Below the pieces are notes generated by a model. The model had not been told where the DNA came from. It did no database searches and saw only the letters and a program-made list of their open reading frames with translations. The position numbers were made by a program, and so were the translations under genes. 64,000 nucleotides of DNA from an uncultured Eubacteriales bacterium (GTDB lineage: Bacteria > Bacillota > Clostridia > Oscillospirales > CAG-382). Positions 6,496 to 15,572 of the stretch are shown in pieces; the first letter of the stretch is position 1, and every line of letters starts with the position of its first letter. The stretch covers positions 62,001-126,000 of the forward strand of contig CAKSUT010000003.1 in assembly GCA_934502885.1 (NCBI GenBank), in the 5' to 3' direction.

Positions 6496-8961
6496 TCACG
6501 TCTCGGACTTTTTTTCGCTTTCTCTTGCCATTTCCTCTATATCCCCGTTCACCTCGGCGCAGAGTTCGCACGCCGTCTCGGAGTCGTTTGCCTCTCCGAC
6601 AATACGGAAGCCTCCCGTCTTCTTCGGTATAACCGTGACACAGCCGTTATCGAAAACAAGCTCGATTCCCTCTCTTTCACGCACAAGACCGTGAGAGTAA
6701 TCGGCACGTTCGGCAAGCTTTGCCATCACTTTTGCGCGGATATCCTTCCCGAATACAGAGCTTTCTACGTTTCGAACGTATATCGAAAAGTGCGGTAGTT
6801 CGTTGTAAAGCACGGAAAACTCCTTGCCGCTCTCCGCCATTACGCACAGCAGTCTCAGCGCCGCAAATACACCGTCGCGAATCCAAAAGCTTCTTACCAT
6901 CCGCTCACGGTTCACGTCAGCCTCTCCCGGATTATCCGAGAGGTATTCAAGCACGCGGCTCTTCGCCGTGCTTCTGAACGCTTTCGGTGAAAGAAACGGC
7001 ACCGCCACGTCTGACGCGCAATGCGAAATGAGTATCGCTTCGACGTGGTTCTTGTCGGAGTAAACTCCGCCCTGCGCAGCACAAACCTCCGCGCCGTTAT
7101 CCGAAATCTGCACCGCAATACAGCCGCGTGCGCCGCATTCCTCGCCTTCGTCAAGAAGCTTCGCTTCGCCACCGAGTTCGAGTATCGCGCGGTAAAGCAT
7201 ATGACGCGGCGAGTACTTCTCGGTTCTTCCGACAATGCCGACCGTGATATTCTCCAAAAGTCCCCTTCCGTGCCGCTGTGTGAAATCCCTCATTACCATG
7301 CGCAGAAGCTCATTGTAATACAGAAAACGAAGTCCCGTAAAGCTCTCGGTGTCGCGGTAATACACGTCCTGACGGAGCGTTCCGGCACTGCCTCTCTCCG
7401 GTGAAGTGAAGTACTCCCTCACAGCCTTTTCAAAGTCGTGCGACACACATACGCCCATTCTGTCGAAAATGCGGAGTGCGATTTTTCCGTTGTCGGCACA
7501 CTTTACGAAAACCGTAATGTCCGAAAGAAAATAGGTTGCGGCAAATACCGCCATGGTCTCATACCCTGCGCCGTAGTTGAAGCTCTTGAAGCCGGCATTT
7601 CTTATTCCGCACAAAAGCGTATCCGCGGCAAGGCGGCTTTCCTCGTTTTCGCCGTCGGCGTACATCACGCCTATTCGCCCGGAAAGCTCGTTTTTTCCGA
7701 CGTACACTCTCTTTGCCGCAAAGGCAAGCGCTTCTCCCACGGTGACAAGACTCTGTATTCCGTCGCATACATATCCCTCCTCGGCGGAGGTAAGCGGCGT
7801 GCTTTTGCCGAATCCCGTTCCGCTTCCGACAGAGGCGCCTGCTTCTATTCTGCTGTACGGCGGAAGTACCGCTCCCTCCGCGATAACCGCGCCGTCGCCG
7901 ATGACCGAATGTGCGCCGATTATCGCACCGCATACGACAACCGCATTCTTTCCGACCGTGGTCTCCTCGCATATAACGGCGTGCGTCACCTTTGCGCCCT
8001 CTCCTATCGCGGTGTTGTCGTGGACAATGCTTTCCGCAACGACACTCCCCTCGCCTACGCAGCAACCTTCTCCGATGACGGTGTACGGACCGATGTGCGC
8101 CCCTCTGCCGAGATAGGTTCGGTGAGACACCATGACAGGCGCGGTATAATCCGCCTCCGCACGGACAAAGTCCTCGGCGGTGTATGCGTCCGCGAAATCA
8201 ATGCCGCGGATATGTCCCGAAAGCGCTTCGATGTTACAGCGGTAATACGACGCCGGATCTCCTATATCGCACCAAAAGCCGTCGGCATCATACGCGAAAA
8301 GTCGGCGGTCGCCCTCAAGAAGCTCCGGAAAGAGATTTCCGGAAAAATCATACTTTCTTCCGTCGGCAATGTGTCCGAGAATGCCGCTTTTCATTATATA
8401 GACGCCGGTGTTAACTCTGTCCGAAACAACTCTGCTCCACGTGGGTTTCTCGGCAAAGCGCACTATTCTGCCGTCTGTGTCGGCGTTTACAGTGCCGTAT
8501 TCGGTCGGAGAGTCGCACTTTACCGTGACAATCGTGACGTCGGCGGCGCATTTTTCGTGAAAACGCACGGCGTCTGCAAGGTCGAAGTCCCAAATGCCGT
8601 CGCCCGACAGGATAATCACGCTGTCGTTTCCGTTTGCCGTATTTTCCGCGCCGAACGCATTCGTATAGGCGTATCTTGCGCCGCCTGCCGTACCGAGAGG
8701 AACGGGTTCGCAGACATAGGTAAGCTTTACGCCGAAGCACTCTTTTCCGAGCTTTTCCTCAAGCTTTTCACGCATGAACATTGCGGACAGCACCGCCTCC
8801 GTTACCCCTGCCTGCGCCGCTTTTCTTATGAGGTGTTTTATGACCGGCACGCCGGCTACAGGCACGAGCGGCTTCGGAAGCTCTGTCGTTATCGGTCGGA
8901 GTCTCGTTCCCATTCCTCCTGCGAGAATAACCGCTCTTTTCACGCTTATGTTTTCATTCAT
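6496..8961 (-). CDS. Sugar-1-phosphate nucleotidyltransferase fused to degenerate phosphomannomutase domain
   Basis: 821 residues in three parts. Residues ~8-245 are a nucleotidyltransferase (AVILAGGMGTRLRPIT, then LPKPLVPVAG, and EYGTVNAD). Residues ~255-385 are a left-handed beta-helix of hexapeptide repeats (IGPYTVIGEGCCVGEGSVV and so on). From ~405 to the end the fold pattern follows phosphoglucomutase/phosphomannomutase, but the catalytic serine loop (normally TASHNP) reads VKCADNG and the metal loop (DGDGDR) is not recognisable, so the mutase part is probably catalytically dead. Known relatives are annotated as mannose-1-phosphate guanylyltransferases with a C-terminal mutase domain. 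Likely role: NDP-sugar supply or its regulation. Ribosome site CGGAGGATATC. Single gene. Confidence 0.85.
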   Translation of the reverse strand: MNENISVKRAVILAGGMGTRLRPITTELPKPLVPVAGVPVIKHLIRKAAQAGVTEAVLSAMFMREKLEEKLGKECFGVKLTYVCEPVPLGTAGGARYAYTNAFGAENTANGNDSVIILSGDGIWDFDLADAVRFHEKCAADVTIVTVKCDSPTEYGTVNADTDGRIVRFAEKPTWSRVVSDRVNTGVYIMKSGILGHIADGRKYDFSGNLFPELLEGDRRLFAYDADGFWCDIGDPASYYRCNIEALSGHIRGIDFADAYTAEDFVRAEADYTAPVMVSHRTYLGRGAHIGPYTVIGEGCCVGEGSVVAESIVHDNTAIGEGAKVTHAVICEETTVGKNAVVVCGAIIGAHSVIGDGAVIAEGAVLPPYSRIEAGASVGSGTGFGKSTPLTSAEEGYVCDGIQSLVTVGEALAFAAKRVYVGKNELSGRIGVMYADGENEESRLAADTLLCGIRNAGFKSFNYGAGYETMAVFAATYFLSDITVFVKCADNGKIALRIFDRMGVCVSHDFEKAVREYFTSPERGSAGTLRQDVYYRDTESFTGLRFLYYNELLRMVMRDFTQRHGRGLLENITVGIVGRTEKYSPRHMLYRAILELGGEAKLLDEGEECGARGCIAVQISDNGAEVCAAQGGVYSDKNHVEAILISHCASDVAVPFLSPKAFRSTAKSRVLEYLSDNPGEADVNRERMVRSFWIRDGVFAALRLLCVMAESGKEFSVLYNELPHFSIYVRNVESSVFGKDIRAKVMAKLAERADYSHGLVREREGIELVFDNGCVTVIPKKTGGFRIVGEANDSETACELCAEVNGDIEEMARESEKKSET

Positions 8962-9056
8962 TTCCGATATCCTCCGTTATTTGAAGCATATATATCCGTA
9001 TACGGTTATTGTTTTACGCCGCCGCGAAAATATTATCGGAAAAATCTTCTAAAACG

Positions 9057-9085
9057 AAAAGCCGGGGATTTTCGTCCCCGACTTT
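9057..9085 (-). terminator. Terminator of the paaK-ACT operon
   Basis: Minus-strand 8-bp stem (9075-9082 with 9061-9068, one G-T pair) rich in G and C, followed by TTTTCG. Confidence 0.75.
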
Positions 9086-9103
9086 TTATTCTCACTTATA
9101 TTT

Positions 9104-9544
9104 TTACTTTATCGCATCGACGGTTTTCTGATCGATGAGCTTTATTCCGTTCTTTTCGAGTACGGCGAGTCCCTTTTCCTTGTCCGACGGACGCAGAGTG
9201 ATGTACGCCTCGTCGCCGCTTCCGAACATGAACGAGTAGAGATACTCAATAGCCACGCCCTCATCCTCGAGAATTTTCAGTATGTCCGAGAGTCCCGACG
9301 GTCTGTGAGGCACGCCTGCGCAGATAACGTCGTTCACCTTTGCGGTGTAGCCTGCGCCTCTTAACTTTTCGAGTGCAGGATCAATCTCGGCGTCTCTGAC
9401 GATACAGCGTACAATGCCGAAGTTTTCGGTGTCGGCAATTGAGAGCGCGAGAAGATCTATCTTTGCGTTGCCGAGGAGCTTTGTCAGCTCATAAAGAGTT
9501 CCCTTCGTATTTTCGAGGAAAACGGAAATCTGCTTGATAAACAT
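9104..9544 (-). CDS. ACT-domain protein partnered with arylacetate-CoA ligase
   Basis: 146 residues from the ATG at 9544; the upstream in-frame GTG at 9565 is less likely because AAGGTAAGG lies between them as a ribosome site. Two tandem ACT folds are visible: residues 1-65 (FIKQISVFLENTKGTLYELT, IDLLALSIADTENFGIVRCI) and ~70-140 (GLSDILKILEDEGVAIEYLY). ACT domains bind amino acids and control metabolic enzymes. This two-ACT type is commonly found next to phenylacetate-CoA ligase genes; here it follows paaK with about 20 bp between. It likely senses an aromatic amino acid, which is inference. Confidence 0.85.
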   Translation of the reverse strand: MFIKQISVFLENTKGTLYELTKLLGNAKIDLLALSIADTENFGIVRCIVRDAEIDPALEKLRGAGYTAKVNDVICAGVPHRPSGLSDILKILEDEGVAIEYLYSFMFGSGDEAYITLRPSDKEKGLAVLEKNGIKLIDQKTVDAIK

Positions 9545-9565
9545 ACGCCTTACCTTACCTTTCAC

Positions 9566-10885
9566 TTAATGTAGTTTTCTGTTGTCGACAACTCTCTTCG
9601 CCTTGCCCTCCGAACGGGGAATTGACTTGGGTGCTACCATTTTTACGTTGGTGTCTATTCCGACAACCGACTTTATCTGCTCTCTTATCATACGTCGCTC
9701 CTTTTCTATTTCGGAGACGGTATCGGAGAAAATATCGTCGTTCATCTCAACCTGAACCTCAAGGGTATCGGAGGAATTAACTCTGTCAACGATGAGAAGG
9801 TAGTGCGGAGCAACTCCGGGTATTCCGACGAGCACGGACTCAATCTGGCTCGGAAATACGTTTACACCTCTTACGACTATCATATCGTCGGTTCTGCCGG
9901 TGATTCTTCCCATGCGTGCAAAGGTACGTCCGCACTCGCACTTTGAGCCGTCAAGCTTGCATATATCGTGAGTTCTGTAGCGGAGCATAGGCATTCCCTC
10001 TTTGGAGATAGTCGTGAACACAAGCTCGCCGGACTCGCCGTAAGGAAGCGGCTCTTCGGTAACGGGGTCGATTATCTCGACGATAACGTGATCCTCGTTT
10101 ACGTGCATACCGTGCTTGCAGAGGCATTCGTAAGCAACGCCCGGACCGGCAATTTCGGTGAGTCCGTAGATATCGCAGGCATCGATTCCGAGAAGCTCTT
10201 CAAGGTGAACTCTCATTTCCTCCGTCCACGGCTCCGCGCCGAAAACGCCGCCCTTGAGCTTTATGTCAACACCGGGACGAAGTCCCATTTCACGCATCGT
10301 CTCTCCGAGGTAGGTTGCATACGACGGTGTGCAGCAGAGGTAGGTTGCGCCGAGGTCCCTCATCATCATGATCTGTCTCTGCGTATTTCCGCTCGACATG
10401 GGAACGACCATTGCGCCTATTTTCGTAGCGCCCTGATGCGCACCGAGACCGCCCGTGAAGAGCCCGTAGCCGTAGGCAATCTGAATGATATCGTCACGTC
10501 CGGCGCCTGCCGCAGTGAGAGAGCGTGCGACTATTTCCGTCCACACCTCAATGTCATTTGCGGTATATCCTGTGACGATGGGCTTTCCGGTGGTTCCGGA
10601 CGAACCCTGAATTCTTATTATCTCGCTTTTCGGAACTGCAAAGAGTCCGAACGGAAAATTGTCTCTGAGGTCGGTTTTTTCAGTAAACGGGAGGTACTTT
10701 ATATCCTCGACCGTTTTAATATCTTCGGGCTTTATTCCTTTTGCGTCCATGCGGTCACGGTAAACCTTTACGTTTTCGTATTCACGCTTTACCGTCGCAC
10801 GGAGTCTTTCGCTCTGTATTGCCGAAATTTCGTCTCTCGACATACATTCTCTTTCGGGATTGTAGATCTTGTGTTCCTTTGCCAT
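9566..10885 (-). CDS. paaK: Phenylacetate (arylacetate)-CoA ligase
   Basis: 439 residues, the normal PaaK length. AMP-forming ligase motifs are present: the P-loop-like QGSSGTTGKPIVTGYT (~103-118), DIYGLTEIAGPG (~240-251), the MLRYRTHDIC region, and GRTDDMIVVRGVNVFPSQIE in the C-terminal domain. The enzyme makes phenylacetyl-CoA (or a hydroxy/indole analogue) from acid, ATP and CoA. Excellent ribosome site AGGAGG. The gene lies behind a T-box leader, so it should be on when its cognate tRNA is uncharged. That suits an anabolic use of arylacetates rather than breakdown. Confidence 0.93.
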   Translation of the reverse strand: MAKEHKIYNPERECMSRDEISAIQSERLRATVKREYENVKVYRDRMDAKGIKPEDIKTVEDIKYLPFTEKTDLRDNFPFGLFAVPKSEIIRIQGSSGTTGKPIVTGYTANDIEVWTEIVARSLTAAGAGRDDIIQIAYGYGLFTGGLGAHQGATKIGAMVVPMSSGNTQRQIMMMRDLGATYLCCTPSYATYLGETMREMGLRPGVDIKLKGGVFGAEPWTEEMRVHLEELLGIDACDIYGLTEIAGPGVAYECLCKHGMHVNEDHVIVEIIDPVTEEPLPYGESGELVFTTISKEGMPMLRYRTHDICKLDGSKCECGRTFARMGRITGRTDDMIVVRGVNVFPSQIESVLVGIPGVAPHYLLIVDRVNSSDTLEVQVEMNDDIFSDTVSEIEKERRMIREQIKSVVGIDTNVKMVAPKSIPRSEGKAKRVVDNRKLH

Positions 10886-10932
10886 GATTTTTTCCTCCTT
10901 GGTTTTGCTCTTTTGATGTTGCAGGGAGAAAC

Positions 10933-11224
10933 AAAAAATCCGCCCTGCTGCTTTTAACAGAGGACGGATAAAATCCGTGGTACCACCTCAATTCGGCGTC
11001 TCCTTGCGGAAAACACCCTCGTAGGGTACAGCGGCAAAACATCGTGCCGTTTATACCTTATCGCTTTAACGGGCGAAACCGGCTCATCTTACTTTCGGCT
11101 TTACCGTTTCGGACGGCTGCTCACGGAATGAATTCGGAATCGTCCCGCCTGCCGTACTCGCACCCATGCACGGCTCTCTGTGAGGCTTTGCGAAACTTAC
11201 TGGTTTCCGCTCATCGCATTTAAC
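10933..11224 (-). promoter_or_regulatory. T-box leader (tRNA-sensing), specifier probably UUC (Phe)
   Basis: Minus-strand leader between the promoter and paaK. The T-box core GAGGTGGTACCACGG lies at about 10975-10989, with the competing antiterminator (10960-10989) and a terminator (about 10933-10970, stem ATCCGTCCT with AGGGCGGAT, then TTTTTT). Stem I is recognisable: a base helix GCGGAA/UUCCGU, the loop-E pair AGUA and GAA, and the AGAGAG bulge further up. The triplet directly after GAA on the 3' side is UUC (complement of 11130-11132), which would read tRNA-Phe. The T-box class is clear; the specifier is a hand-folded inference. Confidence 0.85.
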
Positions 11225-11230
11225 ACGGTT

Positions 11231-11260
11231 ATTATATCACACGCAGGTTACAAATGTCAA
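11231..11260 (-). promoter_or_regulatory. Promoter of the T-box-paaK operon
   Basis: Minus-strand TTGACA (11255-11260) and TATAAT (11231-11236), 18-bp spacer. Confidence 0.8.
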
Positions 11261-11328
11261 GCGGTTGACGCTGTGATTATATTTTTTTACATTTGCGTAA
11301 AATTTCGCAGTGTTTCGTACCGTCGGGA

Positions 11329-12627
11329 TTACAGCACATCAAGCATCATGAGGTTGTCGAGAGACTCGCGCTTTACGCCGATACGGTCTTTTCCGCCGCA
11401 AAGAATGACAATCGGCGGTCTCGGAACACGGTTGTAGTTCGACGCCATAGAATAGTTGTATGCGCCGGTCGTAAGGACAGCGACAACGTCGCCTCTCTTG
11501 AGTTCCGGAAGCATTACGTCCTCCTGTATAAGGTCACCGCTTTCGCAGCAGCGTCCGGCAACCGTACACTTAAAGTCACGCGCGGCGTTCGCCTTATTTG
11601 CAAGGCAAACGGTGTACTGTGAGCCGTAGAGCGCATATCTCGGGTCGTCGGTCATGCCGCCGTCTATTGCGGCATAGTTCTTGTAGCCGGTGATTTTCTT
11701 TATGCTCTCGACGGTATACAGAGTCATTCCGGCGTCGGCAACAATGCTTCTTCCCGGCTCAAAGAGCATCGTCGGCATCGCAAGACCGTACTCTGCGCAC
11801 TTTGCCTTTACGTGTTCGGAAAGCTCCTTTATGTTGGCGTCGATATCTATTGTCGGATGTTCTTCGACATAACGTGTGCCGAAGCCGCCGCCGAGATTAA
11901 GCTCTCTCGCCTCGTAGCCGAGTTTGTTCTTCATATCCGCTATAAACGCAAGCATAACGTCCGCACCGTCGGTAAACGGCTTGCAGTCGAAAACCTGCGA
12001 GCCGATGTGGCAGTGGAAGCCGGCGAGGTCGATGTTCTCCTTTGTGAGAGCGTACCTCACTATTTCCTCAGCCTGTCCGGTCTCTATGGCAGTGCCGAAC
12101 TTGGAATCGACCTTGCCCGTATTTACCGCCGCAAAGGTATGAGGGTCAATACCTGGGGTGAGTCTTAACAGTATCTTCTGCTTTATTCCGTGCTTCTTCG
12201 CAAAGTCGTCAACACGGTCAAGCTCATCGGCATTGTCGGTGACAAAGCATCCGACGCCGTTTTCCATGGCGTACTCTATCTCAAAGTCGCTCTTGGCGTT
12301 GCCGTGGAAATACGCCTTTTCAAGGGGATAGCCTGCCGCCTTGGCGGTGTGTATCTCGCCTGCCGAAACGACGTCTATTCCCATGTTCTCCTCAAGCGCA
12401 ATCTTATATATTCCGGCAAAGGACAGTGCTTTGCTTGCATAAAGCGGATGTGAGTCTCCGCCGAAATACTTCTTTATCGCACCTGTGTATATACGGCACA
12501 TTTTTCTCACTCTGTCCTCATCAAGGAGGTAGAGCGGTGTACCGTACTTTTCGGCAAGCTCGACCGTGTCGAAGCCTGCAAAGGTGAGGTGTCCTTTTTC
12601 GTTAATTCCGAGGTTTTCGCAAATCAT
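11329..12627 (-). CDS. lysA: Diaminopimelate decarboxylase
   Basis: 432 residues. Fold-type III PLP enzyme: LYASKAL with the PLP lysine at K66, FHCHIGSQ, LNLGGGFG, the phosphate/substrate loop EPGRSIVADAG, and the conserved CESGD that supplies the active-site cysteine. It decarboxylates meso-diaminopimelate to L-lysine. Last gene of the five-gene lysine operon, 38 bp after dapL, ribosome site GGAAAGGAA. Its product closes the feedback loop through the riboswitch at the head of the operon. Confidence 0.97.
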   Translation of the reverse strand: MICENLGINEKGHLTFAGFDTVELAEKYGTPLYLLDEDRVRKMCRIYTGAIKKYFGGDSHPLYASKALSFAGIYKIALEENMGIDVVSAGEIHTAKAAGYPLEKAYFHGNAKSDFEIEYAMENGVGCFVTDNADELDRVDDFAKKHGIKQKILLRLTPGIDPHTFAAVNTGKVDSKFGTAIETGQAEEIVRYALTKENIDLAGFHCHIGSQVFDCKPFTDGADVMLAFIADMKNKLGYEARELNLGGGFGTRYVEEHPTIDIDANIKELSEHVKAKCAEYGLAMPTMLFEPGRSIVADAGMTLYTVESIKKITGYKNYAAIDGGMTDDPRYALYGSQYTVCLANKANAARDFKCTVAGRCCESGDLIQEDVMLPELKRGDVVAVLTTGAYNYSMASNYNRVPRPPIVILCGGKDRIGVKRESLDNLMMLDVL

Positions 12628-12665
12628 TGAGATTTCCTTTCCGTGACGGTTTATCTGTGGGTGTA

Positions 12666-13868
12666 TCAGAAATTGAGTCCTTTTCTTATTCTCTCTACGG
12701 CTTCTGTGGTAGACTCACGGTCTCCGAACGAGGTGAGTCTGAAATATCCCTCGCCGCCTTTTCCGAAGCCTGCGCCCGGAGTTCCGGCAATCCGGAGCGT
12801 ATCGAGAAGGTAATCGAAGAATTTCCACGAATCCATGTTTCCGGGGCATCTGAACCAAATGTAAGGCGAGGAAACGCCGCCGGTGAACCATATGCCCTTC
12901 TCACGGAGAACGTCCGCAATGAGCTTTGCATTGCCCATGTAGTAATCGACCATTTCGGCGCATTCACGCTGACCCTCTTCGGAAAGTGCCGCCTCCGCAC
13001 CTCTCTGAACGACATAGGGGACGCCGTTGAACTTGGTCGCCTGACGTCTCATCCAAAGCTTGTTGAGCTTCGTGCCGTCTGCGGTGGCTATCTCGGAGGG
13101 GACAACCGTCCATGCGCATCTCGTGCCGGTAAAGCCTGCGGTTTTGGAGAGCGAGCATATCTCAATAGCACAAGTCCTCGCGCCCTCTATTTCGTATATC
13201 GAATGAGGAAGGTCGCCTCTTATATACGCCTCATACGCCGAGTCGAAGATAATAACCGATCCTGTTGCGTTGGCAAAGTCAACCCACTTCCTAAGTCCCA
13301 CTCTGTCGTAAACCGCACCCGTGGGGTTGTTGGGGGAACAGAGGTAAATAATAACGCCCTCATCAGCAATTCCGTCGGGAGTGGGAAGAAAGCCGTTGTC
13401 CGCATTTGCGTCGATAAACTTTATCTTTCTTCCGGACATTATGTTGCTGTCCATGTAAACGGGATAAACGGGGTCGGGAATGTAAACGGTGTTGTCGCCG
13501 AAAATATCGACTATGTTGCCGACATCGCTCTTTGCACCGTCGGACACGAATATATCGTCGAGAGGAAGCTTCACGCCGAAAGTCTCATAGTGCTTTGCAA
13601 CGGCTTCTCTCAAAAAGTCGTAGCCGTACTCGGGAGCGTAGCCTCTGAAGGTCGCCTTATTTCCCATTTCCTCAACCGCGGCTTTCATCGCCTTTGTGAC
13701 GGACGCCGTGAGAGGAAGCGTGACGTCGCCGATACTGAGCTTAATCACCTTCTTATCGGGGTGAGCGGCGGCATATTCTCTTATGCGTCTGCCGGTTTCC
13801 GAAAAGAGGTAGCTTTCCTTAAGGTTTTTGAAGTTCTCGTTGATTTTTACTTTTGTCACAATGCCCAT
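12666..13868 (-). CDS. dapL: LL-diaminopimelate aminotransferase
   Basis: 400 residues. Fold-type I PLP aminotransferase with KLSIGDVTLPL near the N-terminus, CSPNNPTGAVYD, and the PLP-lysine motif SLSKTAGFTGTR. The opening residues and the GYAPEYGYDFLREAVA segment are typical of DapL rather than of AspC. It converts tetrahydrodipicolinate directly to LL-diaminopimelate, bypassing the succinyl/acetyl route; no dapD or dapE lies in the operon, which agrees. Ribosome site GGAGGATAA. Fourth gene of the lysine operon. Confidence 0.95.
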   Translation of the reverse strand: MGIVTKVKINENFKNLKESYLFSETGRRIREYAAAHPDKKVIKLSIGDVTLPLTASVTKAMKAAVEEMGNKATFRGYAPEYGYDFLREAVAKHYETFGVKLPLDDIFVSDGAKSDVGNIVDIFGDNTVYIPDPVYPVYMDSNIMSGRKIKFIDANADNGFLPTPDGIADEGVIIYLCSPNNPTGAVYDRVGLRKWVDFANATGSVIIFDSAYEAYIRGDLPHSIYEIEGARTCAIEICSLSKTAGFTGTRCAWTVVPSEIATADGTKLNKLWMRRQATKFNGVPYVVQRGAEAALSEEGQRECAEMVDYYMGNAKLIADVLREKGIWFTGGVSSPYIWFRCPGNMDSWKFFDYLLDTLRIAGTPGAGFGKGGEGYFRLTSFGDRESTTEAVERIRKGLNF

Positions 13869-13904
13869 TGCCGTTATCCTCCGTTAATTCCGATTGTCTT
13901 TGCT

Positions 13905-14753
13905 TTACTGTATCTCGTATACTCCGTCGTAAACCTTTGTGGCTGTTCCCTCCATGATAACACGCATATCGTCAAGCACGGTTATCGTGAGTTCGCCGCC
14001 GATAAGCCTTACGGTGACGGGAGTGTTCTTTTTGCATATTCCGTTTACGACCGACGCCACGACCGTTGCGCACGCACCCGTACCGCAGGCGTAGGTCTCG
14101 CCGCTTCCCCTCTCCCAGACACGCATATCGAGAGTTTTTTCGTCAATCATGCGCACAAACTCGGTGTTGACCCTCTCGGGGAATCTCGGACAGTTCTCAA
14201 AGTGCGGTCCTATATTTTCAAGGTCGAGTGACTTTATATCGTCAAGGTAGGTCACAACGTGAGGATTTCCCATGGAAACCGCCGTAAGTCTGTACTCTTT
14301 GTCGCATATTGTGAGAGGTTCATCGACGAAGCGTTCCTTATCCGTGAGAACCGGGATATCCGACGGCACAAGCGACGCCTTTCCCATATCGACCTTCACA
14401 GATTCAACCTTTCCGTTTTCGACGTTGAGGTCAAGGCGCTTTATGCCGCTTAACGTTTCGATATCGAGCTTGGTCTTGTCGGTCATGCCGTTATCGTACA
14501 GATACTTTCCGACACAGCGAATAGCGTTTCCGCACATTTTCCCCTCACTGCCGTCGGCATTGAACATACGCATCTTTGCATCGGCAATCTCCGAGCGGCA
14601 TATCATGACGATACCGTCCGCACCGACGGAAAAGTGTCTTTTAGACATTTCTATCGAAAGCTTTCCCGGGTTTTCAAGCTCTTTTTCAAAGCAGTTGATG
14701 TAGATATAGTCGTTGCCTATACCGTGCATCTTCGTAAACTCTATTCTCTCCAC
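13905..14753 (-). CDS. dapF: Diaminopimelate epimerase
   Basis: 282 residues with both catalytic cysteine motifs, MCGNAIRCVGKYL near residue 73 and ACGTGACATV near the C-terminus, plus KMHGIGNDYIYI at the start. It interconverts LL- and meso-diaminopimelate for lysine and peptidoglycan. The start codon is GTG with GAGGTG eight bases upstream. Third gene of the operon, consistent with the DapL product needing epimerisation before LysA. Confidence 0.97.
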   Translation of the reverse strand: MERIEFTKMHGIGNDYIYINCFEKELENPGKLSIEMSKRHFSVGADGIVMICRSEIADAKMRMFNADGSEGKMCGNAIRCVGKYLYDNGMTDKTKLDIETLSGIKRLDLNVENGKVESVKVDMGKASLVPSDIPVLTDKERFVDEPLTICDKEYRLTAVSMGNPHVVTYLDDIKSLDLENIGPHFENCPRFPERVNTEFVRMIDEKTLDMRVWERGSGETYACGTGACATVVASVVNGICKKNTPVTVRLIGGELTITVLDDMRVIMEGTATKVYDGVYEIQ

Positions 14754-14793
14754 CTTTTCAACACCTCTTCCAAACCGTAAAAATGCTCTTTTG

Positions 14794-15537
14794 TCAGCCT
14801 ATCATATCGTTCATGCCGTACATTCCGCAGGGCTTATCCTTGATAAAGTCCGCCGCCGCAACAGCACCCTCGGCAAACAGCGCACGGCTTCTCGCTTCGT
14901 GTTTTAAGGTGAGCGTTTCGTTGTCGGTCGAGATTATCACCTCATGTTCGCCGACTATATTGCCTAGTCTCAGCGCATGAATGCCTATTTCCTCTTTCTT
15001 TCTCTTACCCTGACCGTGACGTCCGAAGACGTACTCCGCACTCTCACGCACCTTCTTTATGCAGTCGGCAATAAGGAGCGCCGTGCCGCTGGGAGCGTCC
15101 ATCTTTCTGTTGTGGTGCTTCTCCACTATCTCTATATCAGCATCCGGCAGGTTCTTCGCCACAGTTACGGCAAGCTCACAGAGAAGCGCGATTCCGACGG
15201 AATAATTCGCCGTCATGAACACCGCTACCGACTTCGACGCTTCCTCGATTATCTTCTTTTCCTCGTCAGTGTGACCGGTTGTCGCTATGACCATGGGTAC
15301 GCCGTGCTTTACGGCATAGTCGCAAAGCTCGCCGCAGGAGGTGTGGAACGAAAAATCAATAATAACGTCCGCCTCTCCGGTAAAGTCCGCGATATGCTCA
15401 AAGACAGGGTATTTCTCAAATGACGGCACGTTTACGTCAACCGCCGCCGCAAGAACCGAATTTCTCATTCCGTCGCCGACAAGCTTCATTACTTCCTTGC
15501 CCATTCTTCCGCCGGCACCGTTTACAATTACTCTCAT
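14794..15537 (-). CDS. dapB: 4-hydroxy-tetrahydrodipicolinate reductase
   Basis: 247 residues. N-terminal nucleotide-binding GAGGRMGKEVM, DFSFHTSC, ATTGHTDEE, the catalytic segment EKHHNRKMDAPSGTAL, and GEHEVIIST near the C-terminus. It reduces the dehydrated DapA product with NAD(P)H. Second gene of the operon, 35 bp after dapA. Confidence 0.97.
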   Translation of the reverse strand: MRVIVNGAGGRMGKEVMKLVGDGMRNSVLAAAVDVNVPSFEKYPVFEHIADFTGEADVIIDFSFHTSCGELCDYAVKHGVPMVIATTGHTDEEKKIIEEASKSVAVFMTANYSVGIALLCELAVTVAKNLPDADIEIVEKHHNRKMDAPSGTALLIADCIKKVRESAEYVFGRHGQGKRKKEEIGIHALRLGNIVGEHEVIISTDNETLTLKHEARSRALFAEGAVAAADFIKDKPCGMYGMNDMIG

Positions 15538-15572
15538 TTTAACACTCCGTTACGATAAAAACTTTCGCCGTC

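Noticed and set aside
7438..9138. A 566-codon plus-strand frame opposite the nucleotidyltransferase gene, and a similar 534-codon one at 12627-14231
   Set aside because: Both are antisense shadows over genes with unmistakable motifs; their products are Arg/Ser/Tyr-rich without domains.
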